Shown: positions 1 to 8,704 of the stretch, in pieces
Layout of the letters: each line of letters begins with the position of its first letter
Numbering within the stretch: the stretch's first letter is position 1
DNA from: Bacillota bacterium
GTDB lineage: Bacteria; Bacillota; Clostridia; Acetivibrionales; JAEXSP01
Direction: 5' to 3'
NCBI GenBank assembly: GCA_023453795.1
Contig: JAEXSP010000030.1
Location: forward strand, 140,812-204,811
Length of the DNA stretch: 64,000 nt
Program-made: the position numbers and the translations under genes
Notes under the pieces: model-generated
Database searches by the model: none
Told to the model about the DNA's origin: nothing
The model's input: the letters and a program-made list of their open reading frames with translations, nothing else

Positions 1-973
1 TTCTTGAGGCAGAGCCTTCAAAAATAATATCATTGTAGCTGAGCTCTATGACTGTTTCCGGTTTTACCATACGGAAGGCAACATTATTGGAATCTGTTTC
101 GATATAATCCGATTCTATTGCGGTTTTGGAAAGACTTTCAAAAAGCTCTTTCTTTTGTGTATCATTAAAGCCGTTTCCCGTTCTTCCGATTACCTGATAT
201 GTATTATTATCAGGCATCAGCGCCAGGAGGAGAGTCCTTATCTTGCCCCTGTCCTCGCCGGTTCCTTCCGAATAGCCTATAACTACTGCATCCAGATTGT
301 GTTTAGGCTTGACCTTATATACTAAAGGCAGTTCGCTTCTTACAATAATACCTTCTGATCCGCCTTCTTCAACCCAATTCTTGAATATTTGAGCAACCTC
401 TGATTTTGAAGCGGCTTTTTTATATGTCACCTGGCGTACAACCGGGATATCATTGAAGATTTCCTCAAGCCTTTGATATATCTCATTATACTTTTTAGAA
501 CGCCAGGGAACACCGTTAATTTCTATAATATCAAAAGGTGCGAGACATAAGCTGCAGATTTCCTCTTCCTTTGAAAGTGCGGAAAGAACATCAAAAACCC
601 TTGTACGTCCCTTGGCCTCGCTTACATAAAGCTCAGCAGGTATCACAGCAGAGCTTATCCCTGCCTTTTTAAGTGCCTTGCCGGCTTCTTCCACGCAGGG
701 AATGCCAAGCCGCACCTTGCCTCCGGCATTCATAATGAAGGTGTCTTCGCCATTATAGAAAATTACACTCATTTCACCGTCATATTTCCTGGTTATATAG
801 AATTCTTCGCCTGCAATCCTTGCTTCCATTTGATCGGGGCTTATTGAAATGAAGTTGCGCGCAACATTCTTCTTGTAATCGCCGGAAACCAATGCAGTGG
901 CTTCATCGACAGCTTCAATTGTTCCCTCAAAGTAACCCTTGCCCTTTATAAGCTTGCTTTTATCAATCCTCAT
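1..973 (-). CDS. ATP-dependent DNA ligase-type nucleotidyltransferase, C-terminal part outside the window
   Basis: About 324 N-terminal residues are visible; the gene runs off the left edge. The adenylation motif KYDG lies near residues 63-66, with K63 the predicted AMP-accepting lysine. It is followed by an AELY motif III-like segment, an EGIIVR motif IV and a YKVKP motif V, which is the order of ATP-dependent polynucleotide ligases. A further segment with an RTGNG motif may open the OB-fold domain. No primase or nuclease domain is seen in the visible part, so this is not evidently a full LigD. The ATG at 971-973 shares one base with the stop of the next gene upstream, so the two are translationally coupled. 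Substrate preference cannot be read here; a repair or spore-related role is inference. Confidence 0.8.
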   Translation of the reverse strand, partial: MRIDKSKLIKGKGYFEGTIEAVDEATALVSGDYKKNVARNFISISPDQMEARIAGEEFYITRKYDGEMSVIFYNGEDTFIMNAGGKVRLGIPCVEEAGKALKKAGISSAVIPAELYVSEAKGRTRVFDVLSALSKEEEICSLCLAPFDIIEINGVPWRSKKYNEIYQRLEEIFNDIPVVRQVTYKKAASKSEVAQIFKNWVEEGGSEGIIVRSELPLVYKVKPKHNLDAVVIGYSEGTGEDRGKIRTLLLALMPDNNTYQVIGRTGNGFNDTQKKELFESLSKTAIESDYIETDSNNVAFRMVKPETVIELSYNDIIFEGSASR

Positions 974-1671
974 TACAGTACCCCTTTCAGTTCAAGGTTT
1001 GTCAGATGAAGTATAAGGCAGTACTTATCATCCTTTATTCTTCCTTCCAGAAAGCCGCGGTAGGGTACTCCTCCGCCTGCCAGTACTATTGGTTCGTTTC
1101 CCTTCTTACCGCCTCCAACAAACATGAGGGAGTTAGTCTCATGCAGGCTTTTGGCCATATCATACAGAAAATCATAAGTGAGGCCGTTTACATGCTTTAT
1201 TTGATACTTTCTGGTAAAAACAAATTTCTTTATTGCCATATCCTTCGGGAACTTCTTTCCTGTCCACTGCAGCGGTATTTCTCCCAATATGTTGGAATCC
1301 GACTTAACAAGATCCCTGCGTTCTTTTTCCGTCCCATCGGGATTTCTGACTATTTCTACAAGGTTAACCCTGTAGGCTATCTTATTATCTTTATTTAAAT
1401 AGAGCTTTCTTGTCTTTTTGATCAGTCTGCCTGAACCTTCAATGTCTACCTCGGGGTCGCCGTTGATAATTTCCCTGCCGAGCGCATTAAGGTCTCCGTA
1501 TTTTAAAGTCAGCATTTCTTCACTTATTTCCAGTCTGCCTCTCAATATTTTAACGTTCTTTTTAGGGGAACCGTCCTGCAGCACAAAGGATATCTCATGG
1601 TGTTTCGAAGTGCCCTCCATACCAACAACGGCATCCCTCTTCTTTTCGTTTGCTATATTTAATGATTTCAT
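973..1671 (-). CDS. conserved-looking protein of unknown function, ligase operon
   Basis: I do not recognise this 232-residue protein. It has no signal peptide or membrane segment, is rich in Lys, Arg and Glu, and carries two short glycine clusters near the C-terminus (FVGGGKKGN and LAGGG). Its stop codon overlaps the start of the ligase gene by one base and its own start lies 13 bases after the upstream gene, so the three genes form one operon. The tight coupling suggests a partner in the same DNA transaction, for example end recognition or ligase loading; that is inference from position only. Confidence 0.6.
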   Translation of the reverse strand: MKSLNIANEKKRDAVVGMEGTSKHHEISFVLQDGSPKKNVKILRGRLEISEEMLTLKYGDLNALGREIINGDPEVDIEGSGRLIKKTRKLYLNKDNKIAYRVNLVEIVRNPDGTEKERRDLVKSDSNILGEIPLQWTGKKFPKDMAIKKFVFTRKYQIKHVNGLTYDFLYDMAKSLHETNSLMFVGGGKKGNEPIVLAGGGVPYRGFLEGRIKDDKYCLILHLTNLELKGVL

Positions 1672-1684
1672 ACAGTCACCTCCA

Positions 1685-2296
1685 TTACATCATTCCAAAA
1701 TCAATTCCCAGATCATCACTCTGCTCTTCATCTTCTTCATCTTCAGCAAGATAGCCGGAGTCATCCAGCCCGGAGAATACAAAATCATTTTTTACCCCTA
1801 CGAGCATGAACAGCTTGCCTTCGTTCTCAATTAAAAATGCCGGACTGCTTTCATAGCCTTCCCTGAAGTTAAATTTGAAGGAATAGATCTTTCCGGCGGC
1901 TTCACTTACCAGCTGCGGAAAATTAACCGCACCTTCGAGCTCATATACAGCAGTTATGCTGTGATCCAGAAATTCCTCCACCGAAACGGTATCTGTCAGT
2001 TCAATGCTGCCGGAAAAGCTTGATGGCAATAGCGTTGCAGCATTACCTTCTTTATTAACAGCCATAAGCTGTGACTTGTCGACCCAGCAGAAATGACTGT
2101 CGACGCAGCCCAGCCCGATTCCGCCCTTAGGTATTATGACAGTGCCGGAATCGTCCATGTTTACAATTTTGCATTCGTTTCCGTCATCGTCAAAAGCGGT
2201 AACCTCTGTCCACCCGTATAATTTTTTACGGTCGATTTTTGTTGGGGAAAGCGGGAATTCATTGTCTTTGAATTTAAATAACAGATCCTTGGCCAA
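1685..2296 (-). CDS. unknown protein with acidic C-terminal tail, first gene of the ligase operon
   Basis: The protein has about 203 residues if the TTG at 2294-2296 is the start. That TTG is preceded by AAAGGGGG at a 7-base spacing, whereas the longer upstream reading (to 2350) has no good ribosome binding site. The sequence is mostly beta-prone and soluble. It ends in a strongly acidic tail (DEEDEEQSDD) followed by a hydrophobic GIDFGMM end, a layout reminiscent of the acidic protein-interaction tip of single-stranded DNA-binding proteins. No family is recognised. It lies 13 bases upstream of the second unknown gene and heads the operon containing the DNA ligase. Confidence 0.55.
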   Translation of the reverse strand: MAKDLLFKFKDNEFPLSPTKIDRKKLYGWTEVTAFDDDGNECKIVNMDDSGTVIIPKGGIGLGCVDSHFCWVDKSQLMAVNKEGNAATLLPSSFSGSIELTDTVSVEEFLDHSITAVYELEGAVNFPQLVSEAAGKIYSFKFNFREGYESSPAFLIENEGKLFMLVGVKNDFVFSGLDDSGYLAEDEEDEEQSDDLGIDFGMM

Positions 2297-2512
2297 GATA
2301 CAGCCCCCTTTATTAGATAGTTGATTAACATAATAAAATTTTATCATCATTCTCAGGAAAAATAAACTTCTATATGCAACAATTTACTTGAAAAAGCGGG
2401 GTATTGTTAGAAATAATTATGTGCTCAGTCCTCGCAAAAATCTCCAGACTCTTTTGATATTATGCTTGTTTTGTACTAATTTATTATCTGGCTATTATAA
2501 ACTTAAATCCAT

Positions 2513-3271
2513 CTATATTCCGGTCTTCCGCATTTTATGCGTTACTTCTTCGACCCTGGCATCAATACCTGACCCGTCAAATTTCGGAAGCTTCAGCTCA
2601 CTTGCGATTTTTCCGTCGCGCATAAACATAATACGCTCCGTCTGCGCAGCAACTTTTGAATCGTGGGTTACAAGCATAATAGCAGTACCCTCAGCATTGA
2701 TTTCGGAGAATATGTCCATAATCTCCTGAGCGGATCTTGAGTTGAGTGCGCCCGTAGGTTCGTCGCCGAAGATGACTTTAGGGCTGTTAATAAGAGCGCG
2801 GCATATACCTGCACGCTGAAGCTGACCGCCTGAAACCTGAGTAATGCTGCGTTTCGCAAGCTCAGCAATACTTACCCTTTGCATAAGTGCTTCAGCCTTC
2901 TCAGAAATTATTGCGGCTTTTTTACTGTTGCCTCGAACTGACGGAAGGATGATGTTGTCAAGTATATTCAGATTTTTGAGCATGGTAGGCTGCTGAAAAA
3001 CAAATCCCATTTTTGTTCTGCGTATATCTGAAAGCTCTTTCTCCCTGATCGCTGATAAATCCCTGCCGTCAAAAATGACTTTTCCGCTGTCAACACGATC
3101 CATTCCGCTGAGTGCAAACATCAATGTCGATTTTCCGGAGCCCGAAGGCCCCATAACTGCAACAAATTCACCCTCATTTATTTCAACGGAGACTCTGTCA
3201 AGAACATTACGTTTTTCATTGCCCTCTCCGAACGATTTTACAATATTTTCACCGATAATAATCTTATTCAT
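2513..3271 (-). CDS. ABC transporter ATP-binding protein (MacB/LolD type)
   Basis: This 252-residue ATPase energises the FtsX-like permease encoded just upstream. Walker A is GPSGSGKST at residues 41-49, the signature is VSGGQLQRA, and Walker B is VIFGDEPTGAL, all intact. This MacB/LolD/BceA class usually works by mechanotransmission to export or detoxify lipophilic compounds or peptides rather than by classic import. The gene starts 3 bases downstream of the permease stop and is the last of a TetR-permease-ATPase operon. The substrate is not evident. Confidence 0.93.
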   Translation of the reverse strand: MNKIIIGENIVKSFGEGNEKRNVLDRVSVEINEGEFVAVMGPSGSGKSTLMFALSGMDRVDSGKVIFDGRDLSAIREKELSDIRRTKMGFVFQQPTMLKNLNILDNIILPSVRGNSKKAAIISEKAEALMQRVSIAELAKRSITQVSGGQLQRAGICRALINSPKVIFGDEPTGALNSRSAQEIMDIFSEINAEGTAIMLVTHDSKVAAQTERIMFMRDGKIASELKLPKFDGSGIDARVEEVTHKMRKTGI

Positions 3272-3274
3272 AAG

Positions 3275-5593
3275 CTACTCCTTTATGTTTTCTGATATTT
3301 TTATTTGACCAATACCCCATCTACCGATAATTGTTGCAACAAGTACAAAAGATATCATCATTAGCGGGCAAAGAATATAAGACGAAATGGGGTTAACCGA
3401 AAACTTAAATGATGACGCTCCGATTAATGAGATACCAACGCCAGCAAGTACCTCTCCGAGAGTGTTTGCCAGGAGTGTGCCCAGAACAATTCCTATAACC
3501 AGAACGAATACCGATCTTGTAACATACTGTACCGTAATATCCGAGTTTGTAAAACCGAATGCTTTCATTACTGCAATTGGGTATCTGTCCTTTGCTACAA
3601 GCATTTTCATTAACAACAGCGTAACCAGAAATGTTATTATCAGCGCAACGGCAACGGCAGTACGGGAAGCATCTTTGACGGAACTTACAGTCGAACCGAA
3701 GGTCTGTTTATTATATCCAACAATATCAGCAATCTTAGCAAAATCGAATCTGTCAGAATATTCGGAAACTTTTCTGCCGACAACGGACTTATCTGTAAGT
3801 TCAACATAGACAGCGTGCCACATAATATCCGCTGAATTGTCCTCGAAAGCTGCCTTTGCAGTTTTGCCGCCGTCTGTAATATCGGAATAAATTCCGCATA
3901 CCGTGAGATTTTTTGCCTTGCCCCCGATCACCAGTGTTATAACATCACCGAGCTTTTTACCCAGTTCATCGGCGTTCAGAACAGAAAGTGCAATTTCGTC
4001 TTTTGTTGTAGGTGGTTTGCCTTTGAAATATTCTACAGGGAAGGTTGAATGGTCGCCAAGATCAACTTTTATATGTTCTTCCGAGCCGTCATCCTTTATT
4101 ACTGTATATTTTTTTGTCGTAATCACAGTATACTTGGAGATGGCTTTGTCGTTATCCAGTGCTTTTGCAATTTCAGCAGCTTTTCCGGAAATGTCATCAA
4201 CCTGCTGTATGTTGATGAGAATATCGCAATCTCCTATTCCCAAATATCTGACGAAGCTTTTAGAGGAAATAGTGTTGTATAAATTCTGCGGAACAATAAT
4301 GATAAATGCTGAAATCACAATAACTGCAAACATTACGGCATAAAGTTTTTTTCTTGTAAGTACATCTTTGACACCCAGAAAAATATTAGTACTAAACAAT
4401 TTGTTTTTACTAAGGCGTAAATACTTTGCACCCGCAGATTTTTCCTGAGAGGTACCGAAGCGTATTGCTTCAGCGGCGGAAATTCTTCTAAAACGCTTCA
4501 GCACTCTGTTTACATATGCAATTATTATGAGAAATACAAGCAGTATGCCGATAATTCCAAAAAGCAGTGCAAAAGATGAATTCTTGCTTTCGCCCATGTA
4601 AAGGCGTATATTTTCAAGAAGCATACCTCTGAACAAAAATGAAAGTGCAAATCCGAGAATGCAGCCTGCAGCCGAGATCGCAGCATATTTTACAAGATAA
4701 ATCTTCTTTATATCTGAAATGCGTAGTCCTATAGCTTTCATAACACCTATTTCACGGTAGTCATCCTCGATCTTCGCAAGGAGCGTGAAGCGTATACACA
4801 TAAATGCGATTGCAACAACAAGTGCGCTTACAAGAAGTATTACCGCAATCATCAACCCGTCAGAAATTGCATTAATCATTTTAAAAAGTGAATAGGTAAT
4901 CGTCGGGCCGTTTGCTTCAAGCCCTGCGGAGGCGTATGCTGTTTCAAATGCACCAATTGACGACAAATCCTTTAGCCTGAATTCGATAAGATACTCAATG
5001 TTTCCCAGGTTTTTTATTTCTGCATAATCATTTTCACTGACAAGAAATCTCTTTGAGGAGGAGAGTGTGGAATTCATTTGTGAGTCGCGGAGAAATCCGG
5101 CAACCTTGAATTCCTTTCCGCATATCACAGCTGTGTAGCCAACCTTAGCGGTACCGTCCTTCATATAGCATATTGGAACATAAATATCACCATCGGATAC
5201 ATTTATGACGTTTCCGTCAAGGTCGAGAAGATAGTCAAATTTTTTACTCTGCGTGCATAAGCCGTTGTCCTGAACATTGTCCGCAAATGAGCTTCCGTTA
5301 ATTGTAATCTGCGAGCCGTCAAGATTGAGAAACTCAAGCACCTGAAATTCATCGACATTGCTATTGCGCTCGGCAAAAGCAGAAAGCCGCACGGTATCGA
5401 CTTTACCCGAATGCATCTGCATAAAATGAGGTGTTTTTGCTTTGCTCATAAGTGTGTCTATTGAGCCCAAAAGATTTACGGTGAGTATTGCTGCAAGAGA
5501 AACAAGCATGGCAGCTGCAGCGACAAATATCATTGTTGTAAGACTTATCAGTTTGCTCTTTAAAATGTCATTGTGGATTATTCTGTAATACAT
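3275..5593 (-). CDS. ABC transporter permease, FtsX-like, two-module
   Basis: This 772-residue membrane protein has an N-terminal transmembrane helix (about 17-40), a large extracellular segment (about 45-240), three helices near 250-375, a fourth opening the second half near 415-440, a second extracellular segment, and three final helices near 650-760. This is the duplicated FtsX-domain layout of bacterial export permeases. It pairs with the downstream ATPase. Its start lies inside the 3' end of the TetR gene (16-base overlap), which indicates translational coupling and co-expression. Exported substrate unknown; drug, peptide or lipid efflux is the usual role of such TetR-linked pairs. Confidence 0.9.
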   Translation of the reverse strand: MYYRIIHNDILKSKLISLTTMIFVAAAAMLVSLAAILTVNLLGSIDTLMSKAKTPHFMQMHSGKVDTVRLSAFAERNSNVDEFQVLEFLNLDGSQITINGSSFADNVQDNGLCTQSKKFDYLLDLDGNVINVSDGDIYVPICYMKDGTAKVGYTAVICGKEFKVAGFLRDSQMNSTLSSSKRFLVSENDYAEIKNLGNIEYLIEFRLKDLSSIGAFETAYASAGLEANGPTITYSLFKMINAISDGLMIAVILLVSALVVAIAFMCIRFTLLAKIEDDYREIGVMKAIGLRISDIKKIYLVKYAAISAAGCILGFALSFLFRGMLLENIRLYMGESKNSSFALLFGIIGILLVFLIIIAYVNRVLKRFRRISAAEAIRFGTSQEKSAGAKYLRLSKNKLFSTNIFLGVKDVLTRKKLYAVMFAVIVISAFIIIVPQNLYNTISSKSFVRYLGIGDCDILINIQQVDDISGKAAEIAKALDNDKAISKYTVITTKKYTVIKDDGSEEHIKVDLGDHSTFPVEYFKGKPPTTKDEIALSVLNADELGKKLGDVITLVIGGKAKNLTVCGIYSDITDGGKTAKAAFEDNSADIMWHAVYVELTDKSVVGRKVSEYSDRFDFAKIADIVGYNKQTFGSTVSSVKDASRTAVAVALIITFLVTLLLMKMLVAKDRYPIAVMKAFGFTNSDITVQYVTRSVFVLVIGIVLGTLLANTLGEVLAGVGISLIGASSFKFSVNPISSYILCPLMMISFVLVATIIGRWGIGQIKISENIKE

Positions 5594-6234
5594 AAGTCGC
5601 CTCCGTTTCCGGTGCCAAGCCTCTGAATAATGTTCATAAAACTCCCGCTTTCGGCCCCGAAAAGTCTTTCGGTGTTATAAACAAATGCTTGTATGCGGGA
5701 AGTACGTTCCTCATTTGTCATTTGAACCATATCGTCATCAAAAACTGCATTTGCGTATGCTATAACCATTTCCATGCTTTCATAAGGGAATGGAGTACTG
5801 AAAAGTCCCTTTTCTATGCCCTCGCGGATTATGTCCGCCAGTATCGGTGTAACACCGTTCAGTATGACCTTTTGTATTTTCTGATGCATGAGTGCATTCT
5901 GAGGCTTATGTATGTGCTCCATGATTTCCTTGCTGCTTTCGCTGCTTATGTTCAGTGCCATTACTACACGTATAATTCGTTCGTTTACAGGTATGCTCTT
6001 GTCTGAGGCGATCATCTTTGCTTTGCCTAAAAGATGGGTATTATACCGATCAATCAGTGCGTCCATAATATCTTCCTTCGACTTGAAGTGATAATACAGC
6101 GTTCCCCTCGCAATTCCTACCTTTTCGAGAATATCGTTTGTACTTGTGCCGTCAAAGCCTTTTTTACCAAAAAGTTCATCTGCAGCATCAAGTATCTCGT
6201 TTTTCCGCTCCTCCGCTTCTTTTACAACTCTCAT
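5578..6234 (-). CDS. TetR/AcrR family transcriptional regulator
   Basis: A 218-residue repressor-type protein. The N-terminal helix-turn-helix spans about residues 8-55, with the classical segment TSTNDILEKVGIARGTLYYHF, shown here in shortened sense as the TetR signature ending in LYYHFKSKE. The C-terminal two thirds is a helical ligand-binding domain. It is the first gene of the operon with the ABC permease and ATPase, and its 3' end overlaps the permease start. An inverted repeat at 6257-6275 sits directly downstream of the likely -10 box and is the expected operator, so the protein probably represses its own operon until a ligand binds. Confidence 0.92.
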   Translation of the reverse strand: MRVVKEAEERKNEILDAADELFGKKGFDGTSTNDILEKVGIARGTLYYHFKSKEDIMDALIDRYNTHLLGKAKMIASDKSIPVNERIIRVVMALNISSESSKEIMEHIHKPQNALMHQKIQKVILNGVTPILADIIREGIEKGLFSTPFPYESMEMVIAYANAVFDDDMVQMTNEERTSRIQAFVYNTERLFGAESGSFMNIIQRLGTGNGGDLCITE

Positions 6235-6256
6235 TCTTAACCTCTCCCTTGTAATA

Positions 6257-6275
6257 GACCGACTGTCTGTCGATT
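6257..6275. promoter_or_regulatory. probable TetR operator (inverted repeat)
   Basis: The core reads CGAC-TGTCT-GTCG, an inverted repeat within GACCGACTGTCTGTCGATT. It lies between the predicted -10 box and the start codon of the TetR gene, where bound repressor would block transcription. The ACAGACxGTC type is common for TetR regulators in Firmicutes (from memory). Confidence 0.6.
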
Positions 6276-6276
6276 A

Positions 6277-6305
6277 ATACTAACATATTTATTTTTTGAT
6301 GTAAA
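6277..6305 (-). promoter_or_regulatory. sigma-A type promoter of the TetR-ABC operon
   Basis: On the minus strand the -35 box TTTACA (6300-6305) and the -10 box TAGTAT (6277-6282) are separated by exactly 17 bases. The operator-like inverted repeat follows immediately. Confidence 0.6.
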
Positions 6306-6336
6306 GTTGCCTTTCATAAATCCATGTATTTTAGCA

Positions 6337-6365
6337 TGTACAGATTAGCGTAATGACTGTATAAT
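6337..6365 (+). promoter_or_regulatory. sigma-A type promoter of the GH9 cellulase gene
   Basis: TGTACA (6337-6342), a 17-base spacer, then TATAAT (6360-6365). It is followed about 64 bases later by AAGGAG (6429-6434) and the ATG at 6445. Confidence 0.6.
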
Positions 6366-6444
6366 TAAATAGACAGCAAATATTTTACATTGTAGGGAAA
6401 AAGTATGACACCAAAAGGTGTATTTTGTAAGGAGTTGATATTTA

Positions 6445-8625
6445 ATGGGAGAGAATAATTGGGGGATAGCGCATAAGAAATTTTTCCGGGTATTCGCAGT
6501 ACTTGTAGCTCTTACACTGCTGCCTTTACTTATGGTTCAGCCGGAAGTGCAGGCAGCTTCTGCGCCGCGTACGGGGGGATCTTACTATAATTATGGTGAA
6601 GTCCTGCAAAAATCCATCCTTTTCTACAAAGCCAACCGTCTCGGCGACCTGCCGGATAATTACATCCTGCCTTACAGGGGGGATGCGGCTATGACCGACG
6701 GTAAAGATGTCGGCCTTGATTTGACAGGAGGTTGGGCTGATGCAGGTGACGGAATCAAATTCACACATCCCATGTCCTATGCTGCAGGCCAGTTAGGATG
6801 GGCTGTATATGAATACCGGCAGGCCTTCGAAAAATCAGGGCAGTTGGATGACATTCTAGATGAAATCAAGTGGGCCACAGATTTTTTCATAAAAGCACAT
6901 CCCAGTCCGGACGTATTGTACTATATGTGCGGATATGAGGAATCCGACCACTCCGTTTGGGTGCCTCACGAACTTCTTGATTACAGGACAGACAGAAAAT
7001 CATTTAAGGTTGATCCGACAACCCCCGGTTCTGATGTAGCCGGGCAGACTGCAGCCGCGCTGGCAATTGCATCTATTATATTTGAACAGACCAATCCTTC
7101 ATATGCAGAAACCTGTTTGACACATGCCAAGCAGATTTATGACTTTGCAGACAAGTATAGAGGGAAAAACCCTCTCAAATCGTTATATCCCTCAGGCGGA
7201 TATATGGATGACCTGGCATGGGGAGCCGTTTGGCTTTATATAAAGACGAAGGATTCCACCTATCTGGACAAAGCAAAAGCCGCTCTGCCTGTTGAAAAAA
7301 TCGGGGGCACACACACACATTGCTGGGATGATGTCAGCTATGGCGCAATATTGAAAATAGCCCAGCTTACTAAAGACGAGAATTATGTGAAAGCGGTCGA
7401 AAAGAATCTGGACTATTGGATGCCGGGAGGAGGAATTACCTATACTCCTGGAGGCTTGGCATGGTTGTCCCAGTGGGGCTCCCTGCGTTATGCTTCTACA
7501 GCGGCATTTTTAGCATTTGTGTGGTCTGACGACAAAACTGTAGGGACAGTTTCAAAAAAACAGGGATATCATGATTTCGCAGAACGTCAGATCAATTATG
7601 CTCTAGGGGACAACCCACGGGAAGGAAGCTATGTAGTAGGGTTTGGCGCTAGCGCCCCTGAACATCCCCACCATAGGACCGCACACGGTTCATGGGTAAG
7701 TATGCTGGATGTGCCCAAATTTCACCGACATATCCTTTACGGTGCATTGGTAGGAGGTCCGGGGTCGAATGACGCCTGGAAGGATGATATAAAAGACTAT
7801 ATGCTGAATGAAGTGGCTACCGATTATAACGCAGGTTTTGTTGGTTCTGTAGCCAAAATGTACGATATGTACGGCGGCGAACCGCTGAAAAACTGGCCTC
7901 AACCTGAGGATTTCAGATCAAAAGAAGATAATCTGACCGAATACTTCGTTCGGGGCTGGATACAATATGAGGGCTATGGAGCGCTGAAGCTGTTGTTCCA
8001 GATCAACAACCGTTCGGCTTGGCCCCCGACAGTGAAGGATAAGCTGTCTTTGCGTTACTATATGGATCTCACCGAGGTATTTGAAGCAGGGGGTAAGGTA
8101 GAAGATGTTGAGATTTCACTTGATCAGAGCGAAGGAGCAAAGCTTTATGGCTTGAAACAATACAAAGACAATATTTATTATTTTACGGTAGATTTCTCCG
8201 GAACTCAGATTATGCCTGGGGAGTGGCAAATGTGTGAAAAAGATGCCACTGTGTCGATTAAGTATAAAAATAATGTGGGTTCGAACCAGAACGACTGGTC
8301 CTATAAGAATTTGACCGGATCGCCTGACTTTGATGCCGTATCCTTTGCAGGAATGACTCCATACATACCCGTTTATGACGACGGGAAGCTTCTGTGGGGC
8401 GAAGAGCCGCTTAAAGAAATTACCTACGGGGATTTGAATGATGACAAAAATGTTGATGCTTTAGACTTCGCTATGCTGAAGATGGTGTTGCTGGGCAATA
8501 AGCCTGAGGGCCTGAATTTATCGGCAGCTGATGTAAATACTGACGGTAAGGTGGATGCTTTGGATTTTGCAGTATTGAAGAGTTATTTGATGAAAATTAT
8601 TAAATCACTGCCATATACGAATTAA
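6445..8625 (+). CDS. cellulosomal GH9 endoglucanase, GH9-CBM3c-dockerin
   Basis: This 726-residue secreted enzyme hydrolyses beta-1,4-glucan and should be held in the cellulosome through its dockerin. A signal peptide (about 1-38) ends near VQAASA. The GH9 catalytic domain follows (about 45-490), with the DAGD base motif, HHRTAHGSW, and EVATDYNAGF containing the predicted catalytic acid Glu. A CBM3c-like module (about 505-650) follows, then a type I dockerin with two repeats (NDDKNVDALDFAMLK and NTDGKVDALDFAVLK). Length and order match the Cel9G class of C. cellulolyticum. One oddity: the family's usual WYDAGDHVKF reads WADAGDGIKF here, so an aromatic and a histidine next to the catalytic aspartates are lost. 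A strong terminator follows; the gene is monocistronic. Confidence 0.95.
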   Translation: MGENNWGIAHKKFFRVFAVLVALTLLPLLMVQPEVQAASAPRTGGSYYNYGEVLQKSILFYKANRLGDLPDNYILPYRGDAAMTDGKDVGLDLTGGWADAGDGIKFTHPMSYAAGQLGWAVYEYRQAFEKSGQLDDILDEIKWATDFFIKAHPSPDVLYYMCGYEESDHSVWVPHELLDYRTDRKSFKVDPTTPGSDVAGQTAAALAIASIIFEQTNPSYAETCLTHAKQIYDFADKYRGKNPLKSLYPSGGYMDDLAWGAVWLYIKTKDSTYLDKAKAALPVEKIGGTHTHCWDDVSYGAILKIAQLTKDENYVKAVEKNLDYWMPGGGITYTPGGLAWLSQWGSLRYASTAAFLAFVWSDDKTVGTVSKKQGYHDFAERQINYALGDNPREGSYVVGFGASAPEHPHHRTAHGSWVSMLDVPKFHRHILYGALVGGPGSNDAWKDDIKDYMLNEVATDYNAGFVGSVAKMYDMYGGEPLKNWPQPEDFRSKEDNLTEYFVRGWIQYEGYGALKLLFQINNRSAWPPTVKDKLSLRYYMDLTEVFEAGGKVEDVEISLDQSEGAKLYGLKQYKDNIYYFTVDFSGTQIMPGEWQMCEKDATVSIKYKNNVGSNQNDWSYKNLTGSPDFDAVSFAGMTPYIPVYDDGKLLWGEEPLKEITYGDLNDDKNVDALDFAMLKMVLLGNKPEGLNLSAADVNTDGKVDALDFAVLKSYLMKIIKSLPYTN

Positions 8626-8643
8626 TTTGCAGATGCAAATATA

Positions 8644-8690
8644 AAGGCTTTCAGAAAATAAAATTCTGAAAGCCTTAGTTTTTGTTTGTT
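8644..8690 (+). terminator. Rho-independent terminator after GH9 gene
   Basis: A perfect 13-bp stem (AAGGCTTTCAGAA / TTCTGAAAGCCTT) with a 7-base loop is followed by AGTTTTTGTTT. It lies between the convergent GH9 and YwgA-like genes. Confidence 0.9.
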
Positions 8691-8704
8691 GGGGTATAAT
8701 AAAT

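Noticed and set aside
1418..1834. Long plus-strand ORF opposite the ligase-operon genes
   Set aside because: It is antisense to two tightly coupled genes, has no RBS, and its composition is typical of a shadow frame.
1..2296. Interpretation as a Ku-LigD non-homologous end-joining operon
   Set aside because: Neither partner looks like Ku, and no primase or phosphoesterase domain is visible in the ligase part inside the window.
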